NCBI RefSeq assembly: GCF_016901575.1
Contig: NZ_JACJKQ010000004.1
Coordinates: 1-64,000 of the forward strand
Source of the DNA: Enorma phocaeensis
GTDB lineage: Bacteria > Actinomycetota > Coriobacteriia > Coriobacteriales > Coriobacteriaceae
DNA length: 64,000 bases
Direction: 5' to 3'
Made by a program: the position numbers and the translations under genes. Below, piece after piece: positions 25,933-35,098 of this stretch. Numbering within the stretch: the stretch's first letter is position 1; every line of letters starts with the position of its first letter. The notes beneath the pieces were generated by a model. The model did no database searches and was not told the origin of the DNA. It worked only from the letters and a program-made list of their open reading frames with translations.

Positions 25933-28900
25933 CTATTCGACGGGTCCAAATTCAGAGAGCGGCCATATGCGCCAGGCAATGTCGCCCACGATTTGCTCTT
26001 CAGATACGCAGCCGATGGTCGAGCTGCGGCTGTCCACCGAGGTCGAGCGGTGGTCGCCCATAACGAAGTACCGGTCGTCCGGCACCTGATACGGCAGGTC
26101 TATGTCGCATTCGCCCAGCGCCTTGTCGGTGAGGTACGGCTCGTCGAGCTCCTCGCCGTTCACCGACACGTTGCCGTAGCGGTCGATGTCGACCCAGTCG
26201 CCCGGTCCCGCGATGACGCGCTTCACCAGGACCTTGTTGTTGTAATAAAACGCGATGACGTCGCCCGTGGAGAACGCGCCGCCCTTGATGGACACCACGT
26301 ACTGGCCGTCGTGCAGGGTGGGCGTCATGGACGACCCGGTGATCTCAAGCACCGGCGTGATGAGCGTGGCCACGAGCACCGCGATGGCCGCGACCACGAT
26401 GAGCACGCCCATGGTCGAGCGCAGCGCGCGCAGGAAGCGGCCCTTCTTGCGCTCCTGGGTGAGCTCCTCGTACAGGCCGTCGAGGGTCGGCGACTGGTTG
26501 GCGGAAGACGCCTCCACAGGGAGGGGCGGCGTCGGTCCGGAGGCAGCCTCGGTGGCCGCGGCGGCCTCGTCGCTGCCAGATTCAGGTGCCTGCGCGGACG
26601 CCTCACCCTCGGGGGACGAAGCGTCGACGGCCTGCTCGCCCGCCGCCTGCTCGCCTGCCGGCGTGCCGTCTGCCGGGGAGTCTATGGCCGCACCCGGATT
26701 CTCGGCGGCGCCCGGCAGATCTGCCGCCGTGCCCGCCGGCGAGATCGCAGCCGCCCCTACGGAAGCCGACGCGTCTGCCAGCTGGGCTTCTACCTGCGGG
26801 ACCAGCGAAGGCAAGTCGTCGCGGGACGGGGTCTTGCCCTCGGCATGCATCTGCTCGCGCAGCTGGGCGATGGACTCGCTCGCCCGCGCCGCACGCTCCG
26901 CCTGCTCTTCTGCCCTGAGCGCCGCCATGAACGCGGTGTAGTACAGGTGCTGGATGGAGTTCGCCGGCGCCTGCGCGAAGGACGGCATGTTTGCAAGCAG
27001 GTCGTCAAGCGGGACATTCGCCCAGTCGAGCGACTGCTCGTACAGGCTTGGCTCGCCCTGCTGGGGCGCCTCTGCCGCAGGCTGCACGCCCGAGGTTGAG
27101 GCGGCCTGCTGGGGAGCGGGCTGTTGGATGGGCGCCGGTTGCAAAGGCGCCGTCTGCTGGGTTGCGAGCTGCTGGGTTGTCGGCTGCTGGGAAGGCGCCG
27201 CCTGTGAAGGCATCGGCTGCCGGGGCGTCGCCATCTGCTGTGCCGAGGGTGCGGCGGGAACCGCCACAGAGGACGGCTGCTGCACGGGCACAGGGGCGGG
27301 CGCCGGCTGCTGGACGGCAGGCTGGGCCGGCTGCTGGAACGGCTTCACGGCAGGCCCTGGCACACCTTGCTGCTGCGCCACAGGCTGCGCCGACGTCGCG
27401 CCCTGCTGCGGCGCCGCGGGGGCAGCCTGCGGGACCTGCGCATAGTCAGCAATGGTCACATACCCCGGAGCCGCCGGCTGGTAGGCGGGCTGCTGCGCGA
27501 CGGGCGCCGGCTGCTGGAACGGCGCGGACGCGTGAGGCGCCGGCGCGGACGGGGCGAACTGTGCCGCAGGCGGCTGGACCTGCGCAGGCTGCACAGGCTC
27601 GGCCGCTGCCGGCTGAACCGGTGCAGCGCTGCCTGCGACATACGTCGTTTCCCGAGGAGCTGCCTGGGCAGCCGTCCTCTGGCTCGCATCGACATCTTGG
27701 GCGTTCGACGAGGCGCTAGCGCCCTTTGGAGCATTGCCGCGCGCCGAGCGCTTGGCAGGGGCTCCGCCTTCCTGCAGACGGGCCTCCTCCTCGTCGAGCC
27801 CCTCGCGCACCACGGCAGCGATCGCCGCGACCGTGGTGAGCATATTGACCGTACCGCGCATGGCGCGGATAAACCGACGCTGGCTCGCATGCGACATCGC
27901 AGGGGTGGAAGTGCCCGCGGCAGAAGCGGCCTTCTCCGTAGAAGGCGGCTGGGTCGCCGGCGACGGGTCTACCGGCTGCGCCTGCTGCCCCTGATAGGCA
28001 GAGGGCTGTGCTGCCGCCTGCTGCATGGCGGGCTGGCTCTGAGGCTGCTCGGCAGGCTGAGGTGCCGCGGGTTGAGATGCTATCGCGGGTTGCGGCGGCA
28101 CCATGGCTTGTGGCGCCGCTGCAGGCTGAGGCGCGGCTACGGGTTGGGGAGCTGACACAGGCTGAGGCGTGACTGCGGGCTGAGGTGCAGCCATGGGCTG
28201 CGGCGTTGCCACCGGCTGTGTCGGCCAGGTTGGCTGAGGCTGCTGACCAACGTAGGATGCCTGCGGCTGGGCATACAGCGGCTCGCCCTGCGACGGCAGG
28301 GCAAACGACGCCGTCTGATCGGGCGACTGAGACACCTGATAGGCAGAGATGGCGGGCCAGCTCGACGTCTGGTCCGCCGGCGGCATCGAGGCTGCGCGCT
28401 CTGGCGTCGACAAGGCAGGCCAGCTTGCGGTCTGATCTGCAGGGGCAGGAGCCTGCTGCCAAGCAGCGGGCTGACCTGTCTGCGCGGGCGCAGGAATCGC
28501 CTGCCAGCTCGCCGTTTGGTCGGCAGGCACATAAGCCGGGGTCGCGGGTACAGAGGCCGCCTGCTCGACGGGTGCCGCCACGGGCATCGCCGGCCAGCTT
28601 GATGTCTGGTCTGCCGGTGGGACCGCCGAACGTGCCGCCCAGCCCGACGTCTGGTCGGCAGTGACGGGCACCGTGGGCGCCGGCCAGCTCGACGTCTGGT
28701 CCGCAGGCGGCACCGAAGCGGGGCGCTCCGGAGCCGAGAATGCCGGCCAACTCGCCGTCTGGTCGGCAGAAGCGGGCGCCTGCGCCGCACCTTGGGAGCC
28801 AAGGGCGGCAAGCTCTGCCTGCTTGCGGGCGAGCTGCTCCTGCATGGACAGGAGCTGCTGCAGCGCCTCTTGAATCTGCTCGGTCGCCTCGGAAAGATCG

Positions 28901-29148
28901 GAGGTGGCCTGCGAGGGGTTCATGGGGGACGTCTCGGAGACGGATGCCTGTGGGGGTGTGGTCGAACGCGCCTCCGAGACGGTCTGCGTTGCGGCAGACT
29001 GCGTCGCCGCGGCCTGCGCGGCAGCGGCGCGCGCCGCCTCGGCCGCCTGCTCTGCGGCCGCTGCCTGCGCGTCGTTATGCTCAACGCTTGCGATAAGGAG
29101 CTCGAGCAGCTCTTCTTTGCTTACGCTGCTCAGCTTATGCCTCGACAT
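25933..29148 (-). CDS. lepB: Signal peptidase I with giant repetitive N-terminal region
   Basis: A 1071-residue protein whose last 190 residues are a complete S26 signal peptidase. Membrane anchor GVLIVVAAIAVLVATLITPV is followed by GSSMTPTL with nucleophile Ser940, KRVIAGPGD with general-base Lys976, and the C-terminal FVMGDHRSTSVDSR motif. The first 880 residues are Ala/Gln/Pro-rich and predicted cytoplasmic. About eight copies of an ADQT[AS]SWPA motif lie at roughly residues 115-280, with long QP-rich runs later. An internal segment near 423-450 (RRFIRAMRGTVNMLTTVAAIAAVV) resembles the real anchor. Ordinary signal peptidases have 150-300 residues. It heads the pilus operon, so it probably processes its pilins. 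Confidence 0.88.
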   Translation of the reverse strand: MSRHKLSSVSKEELLELLIASVEHNDAQAAAAEQAAEAARAAAAQAAATQSAATQTVSEARSTTPPQASVSETSPMNPSQATSDLSEATEQIQEALQQLLSMQEQLARKQAELAALGSQGAAQAPASADQTASWPAFSAPERPASVPPADQTSSWPAPTVPVTADQTSGWAARSAVPPADQTSSWPAMPVAAPVEQAASVPATPAYVPADQTASWQAIPAPAQTGQPAAWQQAPAPADQTASWPALSTPERAASMPPADQTSSWPAISAYQVSQSPDQTASFALPSQGEPLYAQPQASYVGQQPQPTWPTQPVATPQPMAAPQPAVTPQPVSAPQPVAAPQPAAAPQAMVPPQPAIASQPAAPQPAEQPQSQPAMQQAAAQPSAYQGQQAQPVDPSPATQPPSTEKAASAAGTSTPAMSHASQRRFIRAMRGTVNMLTTVAAIAAVVREGLDEEEARLQEGGAPAKRSARGNAPKGASASSNAQDVDASQRTAAQAAPRETTYVAGSAAPVQPAAAEPVQPAQVQPPAAQFAPSAPAPHASAPFQQPAPVAQQPAYQPAAPGYVTIADYAQVPQAAPAAPQQGATSAQPVAQQQGVPGPAVKPFQQPAQPAVQQPAPAPVPVQQPSSVAVPAAPSAQQMATPRQPMPSQAAPSQQPTTQQLATQQTAPLQPAPIQQPAPQQAASTSGVQPAAEAPQQGEPSLYEQSLDWANVPLDDLLANMPSFAQAPANSIQHLYYTAFMAALRAEEQAERAARASESIAQLREQMHAEGKTPSRDDLPSLVPQVEAQLADASASVGAAAISPAGTAADLPGAAENPGAAIDSPADGTPAGEQAAGEQAVDASSPEGEASAQAPESGSDEAAAATEAASGPTPPLPVEASSANQSPTLDGLYEELTQERKKGRFLRALRSTMGVLIVVAAIAVLVATLITPVLEITGSSMTPTLHDGQYVVSIKGGAFSTGDVIAFYYNNKVLVKRVIAGPGDWVDIDRYGNVSVNGEELDEPYLTDKALGECDIDLPYQVPDDRYFVMGDHRSTSVDSRSSTIGCVSEEQIVGDIAWRIWPLSEFGPVE

Positions 29149-29350
29149 GAGTCACCCCCTCCCCGCTGCCGATTACGAATGCGACTACATAGACAACATA
29201 ATAAAAACACTTTATCAAGATAAAAACGTCCCCCCTCCTGAGTTCTTTTCGGAAAGTAAACAGTCATTTTTCGGACTTTGTACCAGCAGATATATTTTAT
29301 TGACACTCTGTAAACAACATATTAGTTACCCGGGGGTATTCTAATTTGTG
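29149..29350 (-). promoter_or_regulatory. AT-rich promoter region of the pilus locus
   Basis: This stretch is strikingly AT-rich compared with the surroundings. On the minus strand TTGTTT and TATATC lie 17 bases apart (about 29317 to 29290) and could be the promoter of the pilus operon. On the plus strand a perfect TTGACA occurs at 29300-29305 without a good partner. A long 5' leader before lepB would result. Confidence 0.4.
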
Positions 29351-29662
29351 AAGCAACATGTCCATGTTTTTCAATACCAATGACCCGCCATGCGACATCA
29401 AACGGAGGGCACACCCCGTGCAGTCATGAAAAAGAGAGCGGTCCTGCCCCCGAGCCAAGGCGCCGCCCACGCCGCACATCCGCCGCACGCGGGGCCGACA
29501 CGCCTTGTCCGCGCCCTCGCAACACGGCACGCCCCGAACAAGAAAGGGCGGGCGCCCGCGGCCAAAACCGGCACCGCGCCGCCTGCGTGTTTTTCAACCG
29601 TTCGCCTGATGTCTCGCGACCGCATAGATTTATTTGGGCATAACCTAAGGAGCGCTGATCGA
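29351..29662. other. Intergenic stretch between pilus promoter and upp
   Basis: About 310 GC-rich bases in which no gene, hairpin terminator or known RNA was recognised. Short frames present lack ribosome binding sites and family resemblance. Confidence 0.4.
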
Positions 29663-29691
29663 TTGTTTCGCGCCCGCCATACACATATACC
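29663..29691 (+). promoter_or_regulatory. Candidate promoter of upp
   Basis: TTGTTT at 29663-29668 and TATACC at 29686-29691 are separated by exactly 17 bases, with the start codon of upp 34 bases further on. Both hexamers are reasonable housekeeping-sigma matches. Confidence 0.5.
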
Positions 29692-29724
29692 TACGCGGAC
29701 GCAGCGCACAACGGAAGGAGAACC

Positions 29725-30384
29725 ATGACCGCATCCGAGCCCATCACCTACGATACCTCGCGCGTGACGCTTGTCGACCACCCGCTTGTCCAGCACAAGC
29801 TCACCCTCATGCGCGACAAGGCAACGGGCACCAAGCAGTTCCGCGAGCTGGTTCGCGAGCTGGCCATCTTCGAGGGATACGAGGCGACGCGCGACCTTCC
29901 GCTTGAGGACGCGCCGGTCGAGACGCCCATCTGCGCCACCGTGGGCAAGCGCCTCGCAGGCCGCCGCCTGGCGGTCCTGCCCATCCTGCGCGCCGGCCTC
30001 GGCATGGTCGAGGGCCTGCTCGAGCTCGTGCCCGACGCCCGCGTGGGCCACATCGGCATGTATCGCGACGAGGTGACCCACAAGCCGCACGAGTATTACT
30101 GCAAGGTGCCGCGCGACATCTCCGAACGCATCTGCCTCGTGGTCGACCCCATGCTCGCCACCGGGGGCTCTGCGACCGCCGCGATCGAATACCTGCGCGA
30201 ACAGGGCGTGCGCGACCTGAGGCTCCTGGTCCTCGTAGCGGCTCCGCAGGGCATCGCCTGCGTTCTCGACGCAGACCCGGACGTACATATCTACACCTGC
30301 GCGATCGACGAGCGCCTGAACGACGCCGCCTACATCGTGCCCGGCCTGGGCGACGCCGGCGACCGCATCTTCGGCACCCTGTAG
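29725..30384 (+). CDS. upp: Uracil phosphoribosyltransferase
   Basis: A 219-residue salvage enzyme that makes UMP from uracil and PRPP in the cytoplasm. Family landmarks are [14 protein letters not shown] at the N-terminus, [32 protein letters not shown] in the middle, the PRPP-binding loop [19 protein letters not shown], and the C-terminal [16 protein letters not shown] that binds uracil. Length is typical. The start has GGAAGGAG 5 bases upstream. No permease gene is linked here. Confidence 0.96.
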   Translation: MTASEPITYDTSRVTLVDHPLVQHKLTLMRDKATGTKQFRELVRELAIFEGYEATRDLPLEDAPVETPICATVGKRLAGRRLAVLPILRAGLGMVEGLLELVPDARVGHIGMYRDEVTHKPHEYYCKVPRDISERICLVVDPMLATGGSATAAIEYLREQGVRDLRLLVLVAAPQGIACVLDADPDVHIYTCAIDERLNDAAYIVPGLGDAGDRIFGTL

Positions 30385-30406
30385 CGCAGGCCCACCGGAC
30401 CCTCCC

Positions 30407-30796
30407 CTAATAGCCCATCTCCTCGAGCATGGCCTCGTCGTTGCCGAAGTAGTGGCCCACCTCGTGGATCACCGTCTTGCGGACCTCTTCGAGTATGGCG
30501 TCCCGCTCCTGGAAGCAGCGCTCGTGCGGGCCCTTGAAGATGGTGATGACGTCGGGCATGTCCCCCTCGCCGTACCAGACGCCCCGCTCGGTGAGCGGCA
30601 GGCCGTCGTAGAGGCCCAGCAGCTCGTCGTCGCAGACCTCCGCCCCGAAGACGTCGCGGCAGGCAAGTTGCTCCTCGTCGGGCTCGTCCGCGACGGTGAC
30701 CACCACGTTCTCCATCGAGCGGATAAAACGGTCCGGGATCTCCTCGAGGGCAGACTCCACCGCGAGCTCGAACTCCTCCTCGGTCATGACATACAT
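30407..30796 (-). CDS. Zincin-like metallopeptidase family protein
   Basis: A 129-residue cytoplasmic protein of the small zincin-like family (formerly DUF1025). The zinc-binding HExxH is HEVGH in KTVIHEVGHYFGNDEAMLEEMGY at the C-terminus, and the family motif ITIFKGPHERCF lies upstream. The biological substrate is unknown for the whole family. Start at 30796 (MYVMTEEEF) is chosen because GTGAGGAG precedes it and family members begin just before the MT-EEF segment. It converges on upp with only 22 bases between. Confidence 0.85.
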   Translation of the reverse strand: MYVMTEEEFELAVESALEEIPDRFIRSMENVVVTVADEPDEEQLACRDVFGAEVCDDELLGLYDGLPLTERGVWYGEGDMPDVITIFKGPHERCFQERDAILEEVRKTVIHEVGHYFGNDEAMLEEMGY

Positions 30797-30960
30797 GAGG
30801 CACTCCTCACCGGCTGCATCGTCGTGCAGGCCCATGCGCATCTATGGGCGTATCTGTGGGCGTATGCACAGTCTACCCAGCGGAGAGGTGAGTTGTCGTA
30901 TCATGAGAGCTGTATGTGAATCCGGCAGGAACCGCCACCCCGAGGGAAGGGCAGGACGTA

Positions 30961-33900
30961 ATGGTCTCTCGCATCTACGTGGAGAAAAAACCGGGCTTCG
31001 ATGTCGAGGCGCAGCAGCTCAAAAGCGAGCTGGTGGGCATCCTGGGCATCGAGGGCCTCACGGGTCTCCGCCTCATCAACCGCTACGACGTCGAGGGGGC
31101 AAGCGAGGAGCTCTTCCGCTCGTGCGTGCCCACGGTGTTCTCCGAGCCTCAGGTAGACGTCGCATATGACGAGCTGCCCGACACCTCCTCGGCAGCCGCC
31201 GTCTTCGCGGTGGAGTTCTTGCCCGGCCAGTTTGACCAGCGCGCCGACTCTGCGAGCGAGTGCATCCAGCTCATCTCCCAAGGCGAGCGCCCGGCAGTTC
31301 GCTCGGCAAAGGTGTACATCCTCGAGGGCGAGCTCGCGGCGGAAGACATCGACGCCATCAAGCGCTATGTGGTAAACCCCGTCGAGGCGCGCCTCGCGTC
31401 GCTCGAGAAGCCCGAGACGCTCGCCAGCGAGATCGTCGACCCCGAGCCCGTCGAGGTGCTCTCCGGCTTCCGCGAGTTCGACGAGGCGGGGCTTGCCGCC
31501 TTCATCGCCGAGCGCGGCCTTGCCATGGACGAGGCCGACATCGCATTTTGCCAGCAGTACTTCCGCGATGAGGACCGCGACCCCACCATCACCGAGATCC
31601 GCGTGATCGACACCTATTGGTCCGACCACTGCCGCCACACCACCTTTGGCACGGTGCTGGACGAGGTCGAGATCGACGACGCCGTGGTGCAGGCGGCCTT
31701 TGACCGCTACCTCGAGATCCGCCACGAGCTGGGGCGCGACGAGAAGCCCGTCTGCCTCATGGACATGGGCACCATCGGCGCGAAGTACCTGAAGAAGACC
31801 GGGCAGCTCAAGAACCTGGACGAGTCCGAGGAGATCAACGCCTGCACCGTGAAGGTCACCGTGGACGTCGACGGTAAGGACGAGGACTGGCTCTTCCTCT
31901 TCAAGAACGAGACCCACAACCATCCCACCGAGATCGAGCCCTTCGGCGGCGCGGCGACCTGCATCGGCGGCGCCATCCGCGACCCGCTCTCCGGCCGCAG
32001 CTATGTGTACCAGGCCATGCGCGTCACCGGCGCGGCCGACCCCACCGTGCCCGTCGCCGAGACGCTTGCCGGCAAGCTCCCGCAGCGCAAGCTCGTGACC
32101 ACCGCCGCCGCCGGCTATTCGAGCTACGGCAACCAGATCGGCCTGGCCACGGGACAGGTCAGCGAGCTCTATCACCCCGGATATGTCGCCAAGCGCATGG
32201 AGATCGGTGCCGTGGTGGGCGCCACGCCGGCCTCCCACGTGCGCCGCGAGTGCCCCGAGCCCGGCGACAAGATCATCCTTCTGGGCGGCCGCACCGGCCG
32301 TGACGGCATCGGCGGCGCGACCGGCTCCTCCAAGGCGCACAACGTCGAGTCCATCGAGAAGGACGGCGCCGAGGTGCAGAAGGGCAACGCCCCCATGGAG
32401 CGCAAGCTGCAGCGCCTGTTCCGCCGCGGCGACGCGTGCCGGCTCATCAAGCGCTGCAACGACTTTGGCGCGGGCGGCGTGAGCGTGGCCGTGGGCGAGC
32501 TTGCCGACGGCCTGTATATCGACCTTGACCAGGTGACCAAGAAGTACGAGGGCCTCGACGGCACCGAGCTCGCCATCTCCGAGAGCCAGGAGCGCATGGC
32601 CGTGGCCGTGGCCGAGGGCGACGTCGACGAGTTCATGGGGTATGCCGCCGAGGAGAACCTGGAGGCCACGGTCATCGCCGAGGTCACCCAAGAGAAGCGC
32701 GTCCGCATGGCGTGGCAGGGCGACGCCATCGTGGACCTCTCCCGCGAGTTCCTCGCGTCCAACGGCGCGCCCAAGCATCAGGCCGCCCACGTCGAGGCGC
32801 GCCAGGTGTGGCAGCCGGCATGGGAGGGCGCGACGCTCGCCGAGCGCATGGGCTCGCTCGTGCGCGACCTCAACGTATGCTCGAACAAGGGCCTCTCCGA
32901 GCGCTTCGACTCCACCATCGGCGCCGCGACGGTGCTCATGCCCTTCGGCGGCAAGACGCAGCTCACGCCCGCGCAGGCCATGGTGGCAAAGATGCCCGTC
33001 GACGGCGAGACCACCACGGCGAGCGCCATGGCCTGGGGCTTCAACCCCTACCTCATGGAGGCCGACCAGTTTGCCGGCGCCTACCTCTCGGTGGTCGAGA
33101 GCGTGAGCCGCCTCGTCGCGGCCGGCTTCTCGCACGCCGACGCCTACCTCACGTTCCAGGAGTACTTCGAGCGCCTGCGCGACGTCCCCGAGCGCTGGGG
33201 CAAGCCCGTCGCCGCGGTGCTGGGCGCCCTCATGGCGCAGGTCGACCTGGGGATCGGCGCCATCGGAGGCAAGGACTCCATGTCCGGCTCGTTCGAAGAC
33301 CTCGACGTGCCGCCCACCCTCGTGAGCTTCGCCGTCGCCGTCGGCCGCGCCGCCGACGCCGTATCGCCCGAGTTCAAGGGGGCCGGGCACCGCGTGGTGC
33401 GCATCGCGCCCGCTTCCTACGGCGAGGACTGGCGTCCCGACGTCAAGCAGCTGCTCGCCGCCTTCGATGTGGTCGAGCGCCTGTGCGACGAGGGCGCCGC
33501 GCTCGCGGTGTCCACGCCCGGCTACGGCGGCAGCGCCGAGGCGCTGTTCAAGATGTGCGTCGGCAACCAGATCGGCCTGGAGCTTGCCGACGACGTCGAC
33601 CAGGACTCGCTCTTCGAGCCCATGTATGGCAGCTTCATCGTGGAGCTCTCCGACGAGGCCGACCTCGCCGGCGTACCCGAAGACCTTGTGGTCGAACCGC
33701 TCGGCACCACGGTCGAGGGCTATGTCCTCGAGACCGCCGACGAGCAGATCGACCTTGCGGAGCTCCAGGAGGCCTGGGAGGGCCGCCTGGAGGGCGTCTT
33801 CCCCTATCGCACCACACCCGAGGAGGCCGCAGAGCTCCCCACGGTGGAGGCGATCACCTATACCGCCGCCGCCCCGCACGTGTACCGCGGCGACGCCTTC

Positions 33901-34701
33901 GCCCGCCCGCGCGTGATCATCCCCGTGTTCCCGGGCAACAACTGCGAGTATGACACCGCCCGCGCCTTCCGCGCCGCCGGAGCCGTGGCCGACACCTTCG
34001 TCATCAACAACCTCTCGCCCGAGGCCGTCGCCGAGAGCACGCATGAGCTGGCACGTCGCATCCGCGAGAGCCAGATCGTCATGATCCCCGGCGGCTTCTC
34101 CGGCGGCGACGAGCCTGACGGGTCCGCCAAGTTCATCACGGCGTTCTTCCGCGCGCCCGAAGTGACCGAGGCCGTCCGTGAGCTGCTGCAATCCCGCGAC
34201 GGCCTCATGCTGGGCATCTGCAACGGCTTCCAGGCGCTCGTGAAGCTCGGCCTGGTGCCCTACGGCGACATCGTGGACGCCACGCCCGAGGCCCCGACGC
34301 TCACCTTCAACACCATCGGCCGCCATCAGAGCCGCCTGGTGCGCACGCGCGTGGCGAGCGACCTCTCCCCCTGGCTCTCCAAGTGCGATGTGGACGACAT
34401 CCACACCGTCGCCATCAGCCACGGCGAGGGCCGCTTCGTCGCCAACGACGAGGTGCTCTCACAGCTCATCGCCGGCGGTCAGATTGCCACGCAGTACGTG
34501 GACGCCGCGGGTACGCCCAGCATGAACCTCGACGTGAACCCCAACGGCTCGGTCATGGCCATCGAGGGTATCACTTCGCCGGACGGTCGCGTCTTTGGCA
34601 AGATGGGCCACGTGGAGCGCAGCGGCAACGGTCTTTACCAGAACGTGCCGGGCGACAAGTACATGCCCATCTTCGAGGGCGGCGTGAGCTACTTCGCGTA
34701 G
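30961..34701 (+). CDS. purL: Phosphoribosylformylglycinamidine synthase (fused PurL-PurQ)
   Basis: A large single-chain FGAM synthase of about 1246 residues catalysing step four of purine synthesis. The synthetase half contains DTYWSDHCRHTTF, the ATP-site stretch NETHNHPTEIEPFGGAATCIGG, and GGKDSMSG in the second repeat. The final 260 residues form a glutamine amidotransferase: RPRVIIPVFPGNNCEYDTARAFRAAG, the nucleophile cysteine in MLGICNGFQ, and late His/Glu in AISHGEGRF. This is the single-polypeptide type found in Clostridia, Coriobacteriia and proteobacteria. ATG at 30961 is preferred because the protein starts conventionally at MVSRIYVEKK, although the ribosome binding site is weak and the frame opens 45 bases earlier. 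Confidence 0.95.
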   Translation: MVSRIYVEKKPGFDVEAQQLKSELVGILGIEGLTGLRLINRYDVEGASEELFRSCVPTVFSEPQVDVAYDELPDTSSAAAVFAVEFLPGQFDQRADSASECIQLISQGERPAVRSAKVYILEGELAAEDIDAIKRYVVNPVEARLASLEKPETLASEIVDPEPVEVLSGFREFDEAGLAAFIAERGLAMDEADIAFCQQYFRDEDRDPTITEIRVIDTYWSDHCRHTTFGTVLDEVEIDDAVVQAAFDRYLEIRHELGRDEKPVCLMDMGTIGAKYLKKTGQLKNLDESEEINACTVKVTVDVDGKDEDWLFLFKNETHNHPTEIEPFGGAATCIGGAIRDPLSGRSYVYQAMRVTGAADPTVPVAETLAGKLPQRKLVTTAAAGYSSYGNQIGLATGQVSELYHPGYVAKRMEIGAVVGATPASHVRRECPEPGDKIILLGGRTGRDGIGGATGSSKAHNVESIEKDGAEVQKGNAPMERKLQRLFRRGDACRLIKRCNDFGAGGVSVAVGELADGLYIDLDQVTKKYEGLDGTELAISESQERMAVAVAEGDVDEFMGYAAEENLEATVIAEVTQEKRVRMAWQGDAIVDLSREFLASNGAPKHQAAHVEARQVWQPAWEGATLAERMGSLVRDLNVCSNKGLSERFDSTIGAATVLMPFGGKTQLTPAQAMVAKMPVDGETTTASAMAWGFNPYLMEADQFAGAYLSVVESVSRLVAAGFSHADAYLTFQEYFERLRDVPERWGKPVAAVLGALMAQVDLGIGAIGGKDSMSGSFEDLDVPPTLVSFAVAVGRAADAVSPEFKGAGHRVVRIAPASYGEDWRPDVKQLLAAFDVVERLCDEGAALAVSTPGYGGSAEALFKMCVGNQIGLELADDVDQDSLFEPMYGSFIVELSDEADLAGVPEDLVVEPLGTTVEGYVLETADEQIDLAELQEAWEGRLEGVFPYRTTPEEAAELPTVEAITYTAAAPHVYRGDAFARPRVIIPVFPGNNCEYDTARAFRAAGAVADTFVINNLSPEAVAESTHELARRIRESQIVMIPGGFSGGDEPDGSAKFITAFFRAPEVTEAVRELLQSRDGLMLGICNGFQALVKLGLVPYGDIVDATPEAPTLTFNTIGRHQSRLVRTRVASDLSPWLSKCDVDDIHTVAISHGEGRFVANDEVLSQLIAGGQIATQYVDAAGTPSMNLDVNPNGSVMAIEGITSPDGRVFGKMGHVERSGNGLYQNVPGDKYMPIFEGGVSYFA

Positions 34702-34723
34702 ACGCGCATATCGCATCCCACAG

Positions 34724-34807
34724 GAGGCCCCGGAGGGTTCCTCGTAAACGTCCTCGGCGCTGTACGCCTGCGGAATGTTTACTCGGAATCCCTCCGGGGC
34801 CTCTTCT
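34724..34807 (+). terminator. Long nested hairpin terminator after purL
   Basis: GAGGCCCCGGAGGG (34724-34737) pairs with CCCTCCGGGGCCTC (34790-34803), followed by TTCTATT. Inside, GTAAAC and GTTTAC pair again, so the whole segment of about 80 bases can fold as one extended stem. It begins 23 bases after purL and can also serve the convergent toxin-antitoxin operon. Confidence 0.75.
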
Positions 34808-34836
34808 ATTCGTATATAAGGCGTACAAACCGTCCG

Positions 34837-35097
34837 TTAGTGTGCCGCTCGGAAATGGACAAGACCGTAGACGATAACGCTATCGGTCTTTGAATCATAC
34901 TCATAAATCAGATCGAACGGCTCCACCACCGCTTTGCGTATACCGTCCCCGTATTGGGCGCGCAACGACGCCGGAATATCGCGAGAACCGATTTCTGGAA
35001 ACGCCTCTATCGCGGCAAGCATGCGACCAAGACGATCCCGGACCTGTCCCGACCACACTGCTGCAGCATCATCGAGAAACCCTTCCGTGTACACCAT
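34837..35097 (-). CDS. RelE/ParE-type toxin
   Basis: An 86-residue protein of the RelE/ParE fold. The C-terminal half (GIRKAVVEPFDLIYEYDSKTDSVIVYGLVHFR) has the usual strand pattern R-K-x-x-x-x-x-Y-x-I-x-Y-x-x-x-x-x-x-V-x-V-x-x-x-x-H-x-R of these small toxins. It either cleaves mRNA at the ribosome or poisons gyrase; the sequence does not decide. ATG at 35097 is placed one base after the antitoxin stop codon, as expected for a coupled pair. A longer upstream extension in the same frame only overlaps the antitoxin gene and is rejected. Confidence 0.85.
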   Translation of the reverse strand: MVYTEGFLDDAAAVWSGQVRDRLGRMLAAIEAFPEIGSRDIPASLRAQYGDGIRKAVVEPFDLIYEYDSKTDSVIVYGLVHFRAAH

Positions 35098-35098
35098 C

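Noticed and set aside
30846-30865. Direct repeat GGGCGTAT twice, 12 bases apart, upstream of purL
   Set aside because: Too short to distinguish from chance in this GC-rich DNA, and no known purine operator resembles it.
30901-34422. A 1173-codon open frame on the minus strand opposite purL
   Set aside because: It mirrors the codon bias of purL in high-GC DNA; its product is His/Asp/Leu-rich low-complexity sequence with no domain, and it has no ribosome binding site.
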